A stretch of DNA of 64,000 nucleotides from positions 62,001 to 126,000 of the forward strand of contig JAIYAT010000039.1 in the NCBI GenBank assembly GCA_027488905.1. Reading direction: 5' to 3'. Made by a program: the position numbers and the translations under genes. Of this stretch, positions 31,186 through 38,796 are shown piece after piece. Origin of the DNA: Bacteroidota bacterium. Lineage in GTDB: Bacteria; Bacteroidota; Bacteroidia; UKL13-3. Numbering within the stretch: the stretch's first letter is position 1; every line of letters starts with the position of its first letter. The notes beneath the pieces were generated by a model that did not search any database, had not been told where the DNA came from, and saw only the letters and a program-made list of their open reading frames with translations.

Positions 31186-31696
31186 TCAAACTGAAATTCA
31201 AATAAGACTTGCAATCCTTAGTGATGTGCCAGCAATTACAGAAATCTATAATGAAGCAGTGTTAAATGGTGTCGCCACTTTCGATACTGAAATAAAATCA
31301 TTGGAGGACCGCTCAAAGTGGTTTCAATTGCGTGCTGAAAACAATCCTATTATAGTAGCTATTGTTTCAGATGATGTTGTTGGCTGGGCTTCCTTAAATG
31401 CCTGGAGTGAACGCGCAGCATATAATGAAACAGCTGAAGTTTCTATTTACATTCATAAGAATTTTAGGGCAAAAGGCATTGGTAGCTTACTGTTTAAATC
31501 TCTTCTTAAAACAGCAGAAGAGGTTAACTTGCACTATTTGCTCTCAAGAATTACTGAAGGTAATCAGGTAAGTATTGACCTTCACCTTAAGAATGGATTC
31601 TCTATTATTGGGGTAATGCATGAGGTGGGATTCAAATTTGGTAAGTTTTTGGATGTAACCCTAATGGAAAAAGTATTAAAGAAAAACAATGAATAA
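31175..31696 (+). CDS. GNAT acetyltransferase, phosphinothricin/methionine-sulfoximine acetyltransferase-like
   Basis: Acetyl-CoA-dependent N-acetyltransferase. Family features: IRLAILSDVPAITEIYNEAV at the N-terminus, ATFDTEIKSLEDRSKWF near residue 30, and the acetyl-CoA loop VSIYIHKNFRAKGIGSLL near 90 (the RxxGIG type). I chose the ATG at 31175, which overlaps the stop of the dehydrogenase gene; the ORF-track start lies 39 bases inside that gene. The closest family acetylates phosphinothricin or methionine sulfoximine, but natural substrates in Bacteroidota are unproven. The M28 peptidase ORF begins 8 bases before its stop. Confidence 0.85.
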   Translation: MNISQTEIQIRLAILSDVPAITEIYNEAVLNGVATFDTEIKSLEDRSKWFQLRAENNPIIVAIVSDDVVGWASLNAWSERAAYNETAEVSIYIHKNFRAKGIGSLLFKSLLKTAEEVNLHYLLSRITEGNQVSIDLHLKNGFSIIGVMHEVGFKFGKFLDVTLMEKVLKKNNE

Positions 31697-32696
31697 AAAA
31701 TTAATTTTAGTCCTTTTGATGATTGCACCTTTTATGAGTTGCGACAATACAACTAGCACTAATAAAAAAACAGACGAAGGTTCGGTTCAAACTGAAAACA
31801 AGCCTAATGCAGTTAAACCAAAGCTAATAGGACCAGTATTTAGTTCAGATACTGCGTATAAATATATTGAAGCTCAACTTGCTTTTGGTCCTAGGGTTTG
31901 CAACAGCTCAGCCCATACAAAGTGTGGAGACTATTTAGTTGCTGAGTTCAAAAAATTTACTGATAGGGTAATTGAACAAAAGGCAAGTGCTAAAAATTGG
32001 GATGGAAAAGCCATTCAAATGAGAAATATAATTGCCAGCATTAACCCTAATGCATCAGAAAGGGTTGTAATTGCAGCGCATTGGGACAGTAGGCCTTATG
32101 CAGATAATGATCCAAATCCAGCTAATCATAACCAAGCCATTCTTGCTGCAGATGATGGTGCAAGCGGTGTTGCTGTTATGTTAGAGCTCGCAAGAATAAT
32201 GAAGCAGCAAAAACCTACAATTGGAATTGATTTTGTTTGTTTTGACGCTGAAGATTTGGGTAAGTCTGAGCATGGCAGTGAGTCTTATTGCTTGGGTTCG
32301 CAATATTGGAGTAGAGTGAAGCATGTTCCTGGATATACAGCAAAATATGGAATTTTATTGGACATGGTAGGTGCTCATAATGCAAAATTTGTTTTTGAAG
32401 GCTATAGTTTAGAGTATGCTGAACCAATTCTTAGAAAAGTATGGGACAAGGCAACTCAACTTGGGTTTACAAATTACTTCTACTATATGCAAGGTGGTTA
32501 TATAACCGATGACCATTTTTTTGTAAATAAAATTGCAGGTATTCCAATGATTGATATTATTCATCACAGTGAAGGCACCTCTAGCAAATTTCCTGCACAT
32601 TGGCATACAGTTAATGATAATATTAATGTGATAAATAAATCAACATTAGAGGTTGTAGGCCAAACTTTATCTGAGGTTATTTATGCTGAGAAATAA
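31689..32696 (+). CDS. M28-family lipoprotein, glutaminyl-cyclase / aminopeptidase type
   Basis: Zinc enzyme of the M28 fold, exported as a lipoprotein (signal peptide with lipobox FMSC, Cys near residue 18). Metal ligands are visible: AAHWDSRPYAD (His near 131), AADDGASG (Asp near 155), DAEDLG (acidic pair near 187) and IIHHSEG (His near 291). This order, with the short form of 335 residues, fits glutaminyl-peptide cyclotransferases, which make N-terminal pyroglutamate on secreted proteins; an aminopeptidase is the alternative. It is the last of a three-gene overlapping unit with the dehydrogenase and GNAT genes. Its end overlaps the convergent permease gene by 20 bases. Confidence 0.85.
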   Translation: MNKKLILVLLMIAPFMSCDNTTSTNKKTDEGSVQTENKPNAVKPKLIGPVFSSDTAYKYIEAQLAFGPRVCNSSAHTKCGDYLVAEFKKFTDRVIEQKASAKNWDGKAIQMRNIIASINPNASERVVIAAHWDSRPYADNDPNPANHNQAILAADDGASGVAVMLELARIMKQQKPTIGIDFVCFDAEDLGKSEHGSESYCLGSQYWSRVKHVPGYTAKYGILLDMVGAHNAKFVFEGYSLEYAEPILRKVWDKATQLGFTNYFYYMQGGYITDDHFFVNKIAGIPMIDIIHHSEGTSSKFPAHWHTVNDNINVINKSTLEVVGQTLSEVIYAEK

Positions 32697-33909
32697 ATTG
32701 ATGTGCTTTCATGGATGGTAAAACAGAGGTTACAACACCCATGGTAATTAAGGTTGCCAAAACAATTACCAAATCCTCCCATTTAAGTAAAATTGGATAC
32801 CCACTAAAACCACTGCTGCCTCCATTTTCTAGCGTTAACCATTGATATTTTTCTTGGCCCCATGAAACAATTGACCCTATTAGTATTCCTAAACTGCCAC
32901 CGCTTATTGCAATAAGTACACTTTGAAAACCAAAAACAAATGCTGCCTGCATAGGCTTTAATCCCATGCTTCCATAAACAAACAAATCTTGTTTCTTTTC
33001 AATAACCATCATATATAGAGAACCGATAGTATTGAAGGCTGCTATAAGTAGTATAAAAACTAAAATTACATAACTAATGGATTTCTCACTCTGCATTACC
33101 TTAAAGAAACTTTCTCTTAGCTCGTACCTTGTTGTAATTTGATAGGTTTGACCCAAAAGTGCCTGAATTTTGTTTTTTTCTTTGGTGGCTTTAAATCCCT
33201 CGTGGAGCCTTATTTCTAGTGCACTAGCATGCAAGGTGTCGTCTAACAATGACTGTGTAAATTTTAAAGGAACAATTACAAATTTGCTGTCAACCTCTTC
33301 TTGAATTCCGAAAATGGCCAATGGAAAAATAATTCCATGGGCAAATGCGCCATCTGGATTTAGCATATCTACTTTTCCTTTTTTAGGAAGGTAAATGCCA
33401 AGATAATTAAATTGGTCGTCGGGGTCGATGCCTAGTTGGTAAGCTAATCCTTGCCCCACCCAAGCATAAGAAGTATCTCCTTCCTGTAAAATCATGATGC
33501 CCTTTAACAAATTACTATCTAATGGATTTATGGAATGATACTGCTCATCAACAGCACGAATGGTTCCAATAGTTTGCTTTCCATTGTACCTAAGAAGCGC
33601 ATTTTCTTCATAAATCCAAGAGCTACCTTTTATAGAAGAAATATCAAGAAGTTTATTTCTTGGAAAGGAATCCATTTGAATTACTTTGCCATAAGTAGGC
33701 GTGATTCTCAGGTCTGCATCAAAATTGCTATACATTTTTATGAATAGCGCCTCAAACCCATTGAAAACAGAGAGTACAATGATTAAGGAAGCAGCACCAA
33801 CCGTATAACCTAAAATTGAAATAAAAGAAATTATTGAAATAGCATTGAAGCCACCTTTCTTTCTCTTCGAAAAAAAGTACCTAACTGCAATATAAAGTGG
33901 TAAGCGCAA
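32677..33909 (-). CDS. ABC transporter permease, LolC/LolE-like (FtsX domain)
   Basis: Membrane subunit of a MacB/Lol-type ABC system, most like the lipoprotein-releasing LolC/E proteins. An N-terminal amphipathic part and first span (LPLYIAVRYFFSKRKKGGFNAISIISFISILGYTVGAASLIIVLSVFNGF) are followed by a periplasmic domain of about 200 residues and three C-terminal spans (near 280, 325 and 375). The start is TTG at 33909; no ATG is near. It lies 12 bases after the methyltransferase gene on the same strand, within a probable rbfA - methyltransferase - permease operon. The matching ATPase gene is not in the window. Confidence 0.88.
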   Translation of the reverse strand: MRLPLYIAVRYFFSKRKKGGFNAISIISFISILGYTVGAASLIIVLSVFNGFEALFIKMYSNFDADLRITPTYGKVIQMDSFPRNKLLDISSIKGSSWIYEENALLRYNGKQTIGTIRAVDEQYHSINPLDSNLLKGIMILQEGDTSYAWVGQGLAYQLGIDPDDQFNYLGIYLPKKGKVDMLNPDGAFAHGIIFPLAIFGIQEEVDSKFVIVPLKFTQSLLDDTLHASALEIRLHEGFKATKEKNKIQALLGQTYQITTRYELRESFFKVMQSEKSISYVILVFILLIAAFNTIGSLYMMVIEKKQDLFVYGSMGLKPMQAAFVFGFQSVLIAISGGSLGILIGSIVSWGQEKYQWLTLENGGSSGFSGYPILLKWEDLVIVLATLITMGVVTSVLPSMKAHQFISQHK

Positions 33910-33921
33910 AGCTTGTTTTTA

Positions 33922-34728
33922 TTAGTCTTTCCAAGCTTTCACAATCAACCCAGTGCCAGTTGTATGCTTATTATTAGTGTCTATCCAATTTAATAAATAG
34001 GAGAAGGGATAAGTAACAAGGTACCAAACTGGTAAAATAAGGAAGAATACTTTACTGGTATTAAGCATTAACATTGGTAGTTTCATACTTAGTTTCCAAG
34101 CAATTTTTCCAGGATTTCCATAGCTGTATAGGATTTCCATTTTGTTAAATCCAGCTTGCTTTAATTTATCTGCCATTTCTGCAACAGGATAGCCATCTCT
34201 CACATGTTCTCCTATGAAGCTTTCGCCTGTATCTTCATGAACATCACTTCCTCCTTGGTCACTTGGAGTAGAAATTAAAAGCATAGCACCAGATTTCATA
34301 GCGCTATTGAAATTTTTGAAAACTGTAACATCTTCCAAAATGTGCTCCATTACATCTACACACATAACAAGGTCGTATTTGTTATCTGCTATAGGTTTGG
34401 TAAGGTCTCCAAAAGCAAATTTTGCATTACTTAATCCAACTTTTCCAAAAAAGTTATTACAATCGGCAATCTGTTCTTCTTTTACATCAACAGCATCAAT
34501 TGAAAACTGTTGGTTTTTTTTAGCCATATAAAAGCTATACTGCCCAAAACCAGAGCCTGCATCTAAAATTTTTGCTGAGGTTTTGTTTTTCATCCAGGCC
34601 TTTAACTCCCTATGAACATGCCAAGTTCTTAATAGGAGAAGGTCTAATAGCTGATAAAATATTTTTCTTAAAAATGGGCTACTGTTAAAAACAACTCCCA
34701 AATCTTTTTTTATTGGATCGTAGTTCAT
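33922..34728 (-). CDS. class I SAM-dependent methyltransferase
   Basis: Rossmann-fold methyltransferase using S-adenosylmethionine. Motif I is AKILDAGSGFGQYSFYMAKK near residue 53, motif II near 76 has DAVDVKEEQI, and motif IV near 118 is DLVMCVDVMEHI. The C-terminal 60 residues contain a hydrophobic stretch (VFFLILPVWYLVTYPFSYLL) that could bind the membrane. That feature is found in methyltransferases acting on lipids or lipid-linked sugars, but the substrate is unknown. The ATG at 34728 lies 2 bases after the rbfA stop; the permease follows 12 bases on. Confidence 0.83.
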   Translation of the reverse strand: MNYDPIKKDLGVVFNSSPFLRKIFYQLLDLLLLRTWHVHRELKAWMKNKTSAKILDAGSGFGQYSFYMAKKNQQFSIDAVDVKEEQIADCNNFFGKVGLSNAKFAFGDLTKPIADNKYDLVMCVDVMEHILEDVTVFKNFNSAMKSGAMLLISTPSDQGGSDVHEDTGESFIGEHVRDGYPVAEMADKLKQAGFNKMEILYSYGNPGKIAWKLSMKLPMLMLNTSKVFFLILPVWYLVTYPFSYLLNWIDTNNKHTTGTGLIVKAWKD

Positions 34729-34730
34729 GT

Positions 34731-35111
34731 TTAGTTATCGTTTTGATTTTCTTTTCTTTTTCGCTCGTCTTCCTCATTTACCTTTTTAAGCACTTCTTCC
34801 ATTTTAAATACATAGTCTAAACTATCATCTTCAATAAAAGTAAGTTCAGGCACTACTCTGGCTTGATTTCTAATTTTCGCTGCCAAGGCTTTTCTAATTT
34901 CTCTGCTAGACAGTTGCAACATATTCATCACTTCTGCACTTTTTCCTTTCACAAATAAGCTTACAAATATCTTAGCATACCCAAGGTCTGGTGACATTTC
35001 AACTTTACTAATGGTCACAAAATGCTTTCCTACCCACTCCGGATTTCGTTGGATTATTTCAGCCAAATGTTGCTGAATTAAACCTGCAAACTTTTCCTGT
35101 CTAACACTCAT
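34731..35111 (-). CDS. rbfA: 30S ribosome-binding factor A
   Basis: Late 30S maturation factor that binds the 16S rRNA 5' region. The KH-type fold is recognisable: VRQEKFAGLIQQHLAEIIQR, VTISKVEMSPDLGYAKIFVS, SSREIRKALAAKI and VPELTFIEDDSLDYVFKMEEVL. I took the ATG at 35111 (MSVRQEKF), which fits the family start; the ORF-track start adds 8 odd residues. The acidic/basic tail (EDERKRKENQND) is a common extension. It is first of a probable three-gene operon with a methyltransferase and a LolC/E-like permease. Confidence 0.93.
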   Translation of the reverse strand: MSVRQEKFAGLIQQHLAEIIQRNPEWVGKHFVTISKVEMSPDLGYAKIFVSLFVKGKSAEVMNMLQLSSREIRKALAAKIRNQARVVPELTFIEDDSLDYVFKMEEVLKKVNEEDERKRKENQNDN

Positions 35112-35128
35112 AATTTGCAAATATGCGC

Positions 35129-35267
35129 AAAACAAGCTTGTTTTTAAAGTTTTATTGGTTTGAGCCGATTTAAAATTTCATCCATTATTGTCAATAAAAT
35201 AAAAACACAACTTTTAGTTGTTGTATAAAAGAAGAAACAGATTCTTTTATTAAATTTAAAAGGAATC
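35129..35267. promoter_or_regulatory. palindromes in the rbfA / outer membrane protein divergent region
   Basis: The 255-base divergent intergenic region contains three symmetric elements. One is a perfect 16-base palindrome AAAACAAGCTTGTTTT (35129-35144). One is a short hairpin ACAACT-TTT-AGTTGT (near 35206-35222). One is a longer hairpin GATTCTTTT...AAAAGGAATC (near 35240-35267). It also holds a one-mismatch copy of the dispersed repeat at 35157. No conserved RNA family is recognised. The first palindrome, 18 bases before the rbfA ATG, could be an operator. Function is not shown by sequence alone. Confidence 0.3.
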
Positions 35268-35366
35268 ATTGCCCCTTGGTTGAAGAGGCGTTTGAAAAAA
35301 ATGGGGATCTGCTTATCTATCTGATACTTTTAATCTTAAATGTTTGCACTTATCTTCGAAATCTAA

Positions 35367-36494
35367 ATGAGAAAAATCTATTTTTATAGCTTGTTGCTAG
35401 GGCTTATACCTTTTAAACTTTGGAGCCAATTGCCCAATGAGGCACTTTATAGAGAATATAAGTTAAATGCCCCTGATTCAAACACCATTACATTTGAATT
35501 GCACAACACTAATTATTTTAGAAATACTGAGTATTTTAATAAAACAGAAGAAGGTCGTACACTCTTTGGAAACCATCTTCACCCTCAGTTTGGTTTTCAA
35601 CAAGGCCAGAATGTTAAAATAATGGGAGGTCTTTGGTTCAGACAAGATTTTGGAGGAAAGCAACCCTTTACACAAGTTTTGCCAACCTTCACCTTGAAGC
35701 TTCAAAAGCAATTAGGTGCTGGAACATTTAGTGCTTTGTTTGGAAGCTTAGAAGGTGGAATGAGCCACCAACTTTTAGAGCCAATTTATGACATTAACCG
35801 AGCTATCATTAGCCCTATTGAGTATGGATTGCAGGCAAAATTTAATAATCAATCTCATTGGTTTGATGGCTGGTTGAATTGGGAAAAATTTATTGAACCA
35901 GGTGATCCGTTTAAAGAAAAATTAAGTGGTGGTATTCATTATAGGTTTAGCAAAGGAACCACTACTAAGTTTACAGCCTATAACCAAACCCTCATTTACC
36001 ATGAAGCTGGTCAAATTGATACCGATACCATTACCCCTTTCCAAGTATTAATAAATGAAGCAATTGGATTACGCTTAGAGCATGGCAACAAGAATGCTTG
36101 GCTTTATTATGCCGAATTAAGTGGTTTGCTATTTAACGATGCAACATTTAGTGGCTTGTTTCCTTACAAAAATGGAAGTGGCGTTTTGGCCCAATTAGGC
36201 GCAGCTTTTAAAGGAAATTATTTTGCCTTAAATTATTGGAATGGTAATAATTATGTTTCGCCAAGAGGTACTGGAATTTATCAAAGTATTTCCTCAGTAG
36301 ACTCTTCTAATTATCAAATTAATAGACAGTTAGTTTTTCTTAGGCTTATTAATAATTTTCCTGTGTTTAATTCAAGTGTTCAAGCCTCCTTTAGGTTTGA
36401 ACCTTTTATTGATTTAAACTCGAAGCGAATAGACTACAGCGGCTCGGTTTATTTAGTATTTGCCATTGATAAAGTCTTTAGGTTCAAACCTTAA
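35367..36494 (+). CDS. hypothetical outer membrane beta-barrel protein
   Basis: Signal peptide (MRKIYFYSLLLGLIPFKLWSQ) and then about 350 residues rich in aromatic and polar residues alternating in the manner of barrel strands (for example KFTAYNQTLIYHEAG and YFALNYWNGNNYVSPRG). It has no carboxypeptidase-like domain, plug or enzyme motif. I do not recognise a family. The final codons (RFKP) are written by a copy of the dispersed repeat, and another copy lies 87 bases upstream in the opposite sense. Its stop overlaps the end of the convergent crtD-like gene by 4 bases, so it borders the carotenoid locus but need not belong to it. Confidence 0.75.
   Translation: MRKIYFYSLLLGLIPFKLWSQLPNEALYREYKLNAPDSNTITFELHNTNYFRNTEYFNKTEEGRTLFGNHLHPQFGFQQGQNVKIMGGLWFRQDFGGKQPFTQVLPTFTLKLQKQLGAGTFSALFGSLEGGMSHQLLEPIYDINRAIISPIEYGLQAKFNNQSHWFDGWLNWEKFIEPGDPFKEKLSGGIHYRFSKGTTTKFTAYNQTLIYHEAGQIDTDTITPFQVLINEAIGLRLEHGNKNAWLYYAELSGLLFNDATFSGLFPYKNGSGVLAQLGAAFKGNYFALNYWNGNNYVSPRGTGIYQSISSVDSSNYQINRQLVFLRLINNFPVFNSSVQASFRFEPFIDLNSKRIDYSGSVYLVFAIDKVFRFKP
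36481..36490 (+). repeat. GGTTCAAACC copy at the convergent gene ends
   Basis: Exact 10-mer spanning the last sense codons of the outer membrane protein gene, 1-10 bases from the end of the convergent crtD-like gene. With the opposite-facing copy at 36394-36403 it forms a wide inverted pair. Confidence 0.8.
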
Positions 36495-37975
36495 CCTATA
36501 CTTGGTATCAACTCCGAAACAATTTTTGCAGATTGCAAACAAAGAGGTATACCGCCACCAGGATGAACACTCCCTCCACAAAAATATAGACCTTTTATTT
36601 TACTATGAAAATTAGCATGTCGCAGAAAGGCTGCGTATCTGTTATTACTGGCATTTCCATACAAAGAGCCGCCTAAACTTGAGGTCTTGGTTTCGATGGA
36701 AATTGGGTTGAGTGTATCTTCTGTAACAATATATTTCCCAATATCATCCCCTAAAATTCTGCTTAACTTTTCAAGTATTTGGTTTTTGGCAATTGCCTTC
36801 CATTTTTCCCAATCTTGCCCATTATTATTGGGTGTATTAATCATAACAAACCAGTTCTCACAACCTTCTGGAGCGTCGTCCCTTTTATATTTACAACTTA
36901 TGTTAATATAAACAGTTGGGTCTTCATACAAGCGGCGCTCCTCAAAAATTGCCTTAAATTCTGCCTTATAGTCTGATGCAAAGAATATGTTATGCAAATC
37001 AAGTTGTTGAAACTCCTTGTTAATTCCCCAATAAAAAATAAGCGCAGAGGAGCTTTTTTCTTGTTTCAATAAATGCTCTGGAGCTTTATGGTTTTTAAGT
37101 AATTTTCGATAGGTTGGATGTATATCCATGTTGCTTATCACCAGATTTGATGAATAAAATTTCTCATTTGCCCAAACCCCGGTCACACAGTTTTTTTCGG
37201 TTTGAACCAAATCAACCTTATGATTAAAATGAAAAGTAACACCTAATTCTAAGGCCGTTTGATAAAGTGTTTCTGTTATTTGATGCATGCCATTTTTTGG
37301 AAAAAATGTGCCAATGCCATGTTCCAAATGTGGAATCATATTTAGCAAGGCTGGCGCTTGGTAAGGGTTTGATCCATTGTAAGTGGCAAATCTGTTAAAG
37401 TATTGAACCAAATGAGGATGTTCGAGAACCTTCTCGTTTTCATCGTTCATAGGTTCAAATAAGTTTAGTTTGGGGATGCTAAATATGCCTTTTATTGTTT
37501 CTTTTCTAAGGTAGTTACCCAACTTATGTAAGCTTTTTTCTAAAAAAAGAGGTGCCGTTATTTCATATCTATATTTTGCCTTTTCAAGGTAATCCAAAAC
37601 TATTTTTGGTTCAACACCTAACTTACTTTCTATCTCATGTGCAAATTTTTGAGAGTCTTGATACGCAATTAGTTTTGTACCATCCTCATAAAAGTAATGA
37701 CAACCTTTTTCTAATTTTATATAAGGAAAACAGGTACTCGGGTTTTTTCCAGCTAAGAGTAATAACTCTTCAACTAATTGAGGCATAGTAAACAAAGAAG
37801 GTCCAGCGTCAAACCTATATCCATTGTTTTCAAAAACACTCAGTTTGCCACCAGGATAAGCATTTGCCTCAAAAACTTTTACAGTAAATCCTTTTACCGC
37901 CAACCTTATTGCTACTGCTAGTCCGGCTATACCCCCACCAACAATAGCAACAGAATTATCATTTAATTTCTTCAT
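36491..37975 (-). CDS. crtD: carotenoid desaturase, CrtD-like (phytoene-desaturase superfamily)
   Basis: FAD-dependent desaturase of the CrtI/CrtD family, membrane-associated. The N-terminal dinucleotide-binding motif AIVGGGIAGLAVAIRLA, followed by FEANAYPGGKLS and YRFDAGPSLFTMP, is diagnostic. The C-terminal FAD motif is GLYFCGGSVHPGGGIPLCLQSAKIV near residue 460. It is a second paralogue beside the crtI gene of the plus strand. In Bacteroidota such a second desaturase usually acts at the 3,4 or 1',2' position (CrtD) of an acyclic or monocyclic carotenoid, and this assignment rests on context. It overlaps the upstream marR gene by 17 bases, so the two are co-transcribed. Confidence 0.85.
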   Translation of the reverse strand: MKKLNDNSVAIVGGGIAGLAVAIRLAVKGFTVKVFEANAYPGGKLSVFENNGYRFDAGPSLFTMPQLVEELLLLAGKNPSTCFPYIKLEKGCHYFYEDGTKLIAYQDSQKFAHEIESKLGVEPKIVLDYLEKAKYRYEITAPLFLEKSLHKLGNYLRKETIKGIFSIPKLNLFEPMNDENEKVLEHPHLVQYFNRFATYNGSNPYQAPALLNMIPHLEHGIGTFFPKNGMHQITETLYQTALELGVTFHFNHKVDLVQTEKNCVTGVWANEKFYSSNLVISNMDIHPTYRKLLKNHKAPEHLLKQEKSSSALIFYWGINKEFQQLDLHNIFFASDYKAEFKAIFEERRLYEDPTVYINISCKYKRDDAPEGCENWFVMINTPNNNGQDWEKWKAIAKNQILEKLSRILGDDIGKYIVTEDTLNPISIETKTSSLGGSLYGNASNNRYAAFLRHANFHSKIKGLYFCGGSVHPGGGIPLCLQSAKIVSELIPSIG

Positions 37976-38585
37976 TTAGCCAATCTTTTTGTGTACCCTT
38001 TAGGTATATTGGTTTGTGAAAATCATCTAATTTCTTCAAAATCTCAAACAAAGTGTCCTTTTCTTTTGCAGTAAGGTTGCCACCTACCAACTTACTTACT
38101 TTTTCCATTAATGGAAACAGTTTATGAATAACTATAATTCCTTTTTCAGAAATCTTTATCAACCTACTTCTACCATCATTAGGATTTACAATTGAGTTAA
38201 CTAAACCATTTTGCTCCATTCTTTTGAGGATTTCCATTCCTGTAGTCTTTTCTGAAACAGCATGCGTGATGAGTTCTGTTTTGCTGAGTTCGCCATATTC
38301 CATCAAAATGATAAGGAATATTAATTCATCCAAATTTTGGGTTTCTTCTTTTTCTAAAATTACCTTAAAATAAAGCCTTGCATATCTATTAAGTGTTGTA
38401 ACAAGTCTGGCAATTTCGCTGTCTTTGTGTTGAACACTATTAATTGTAGTGGCTCTATGCTGTGTTTTATTTAGTTTTTCGCATAAAAAACCACTAAAGC
38501 CCTCAATGGATAAATTATCTCCCATTCGTGCCTCACATTGCTCAACTTCCTCAATGAGTATTTTTATCAATTGAAACTTGTCCAT
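37959..38585 (-). CDS. MarR-family transcriptional regulator
   Basis: Winged-helix regulator. The wing and recognition helix region is near residues 95-150: LDELIFLIILMEYGELSKTELITHAVSEKTTGMEILKRMEQNGLVNSIVNPNDGRSRLIKISEKG, where DGRSRLI is the MarR wing. The flanking helices are suited to dimer formation. Its gene overlaps the crtD-like gene and is divergent from the TonB receptor - crtI - crtB operon, the usual position of a regulator of carotenoid genes. The 184-base intergenic region would hold its operator. The ligand is unknown. Confidence 0.85.
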   Translation of the reverse strand: MDKFQLIKILIEEVEQCEARMGDNLSIEGFSGFLCEKLNKTQHRATTINSVQHKDSEIARLVTTLNRYARLYFKVILEKEETQNLDELIFLIILMEYGELSKTELITHAVSEKTTGMEILKRMEQNGLVNSIVNPNDGRSRLIKISEKGIIVIHKLFPLMEKVSKLVGGNLTAKEKDTLFEILKKLDDFHKPIYLKGTQKDWLNEEIK

Positions 38586-38796
38586 TTTTATTTGATATTT
38601 TATAATAAGTACAAAATCGGACTAATTGTTTTTACTCTAATGGGTTAAAATTTCCTAAAGTTCAGAAAATCAATATAATAATTTCATATTTATTTTACAA
38701 AAAGGTGACACTGTTCTATATCTGAAAAAAATTTGACGCAACTAAAACAAATTTGTACCAAAATGCTTTATGTATATTAAAATGATTTTAAACGAA
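38586..38796. promoter_or_regulatory. divergent control region of the carotenoid locus
   Basis: AT-rich region between marR and the TonB receptor of the crt operon. The perfect palindrome ACAAATTTGT (38747-38756) lies 14 bases before the first possible ATG, and AGTACAAAA near 38608 mirrors TTTGTACC near 38753. These are plausible MarR sites or promoter overlaps. A TTTGAC at 38732 precedes the palindrome, but no exact TAnnTTTG element is present at the right spacing. Confidence 0.35.

Noticed and set aside
33903-33918. Shared segment GCGCAAA/GCTTGTTTTTA before the permease and before rbfA
   Set aside because: Two partial matches at 33903 and 35125 of AT-rich sequence; too short to claim a common regulatory site.
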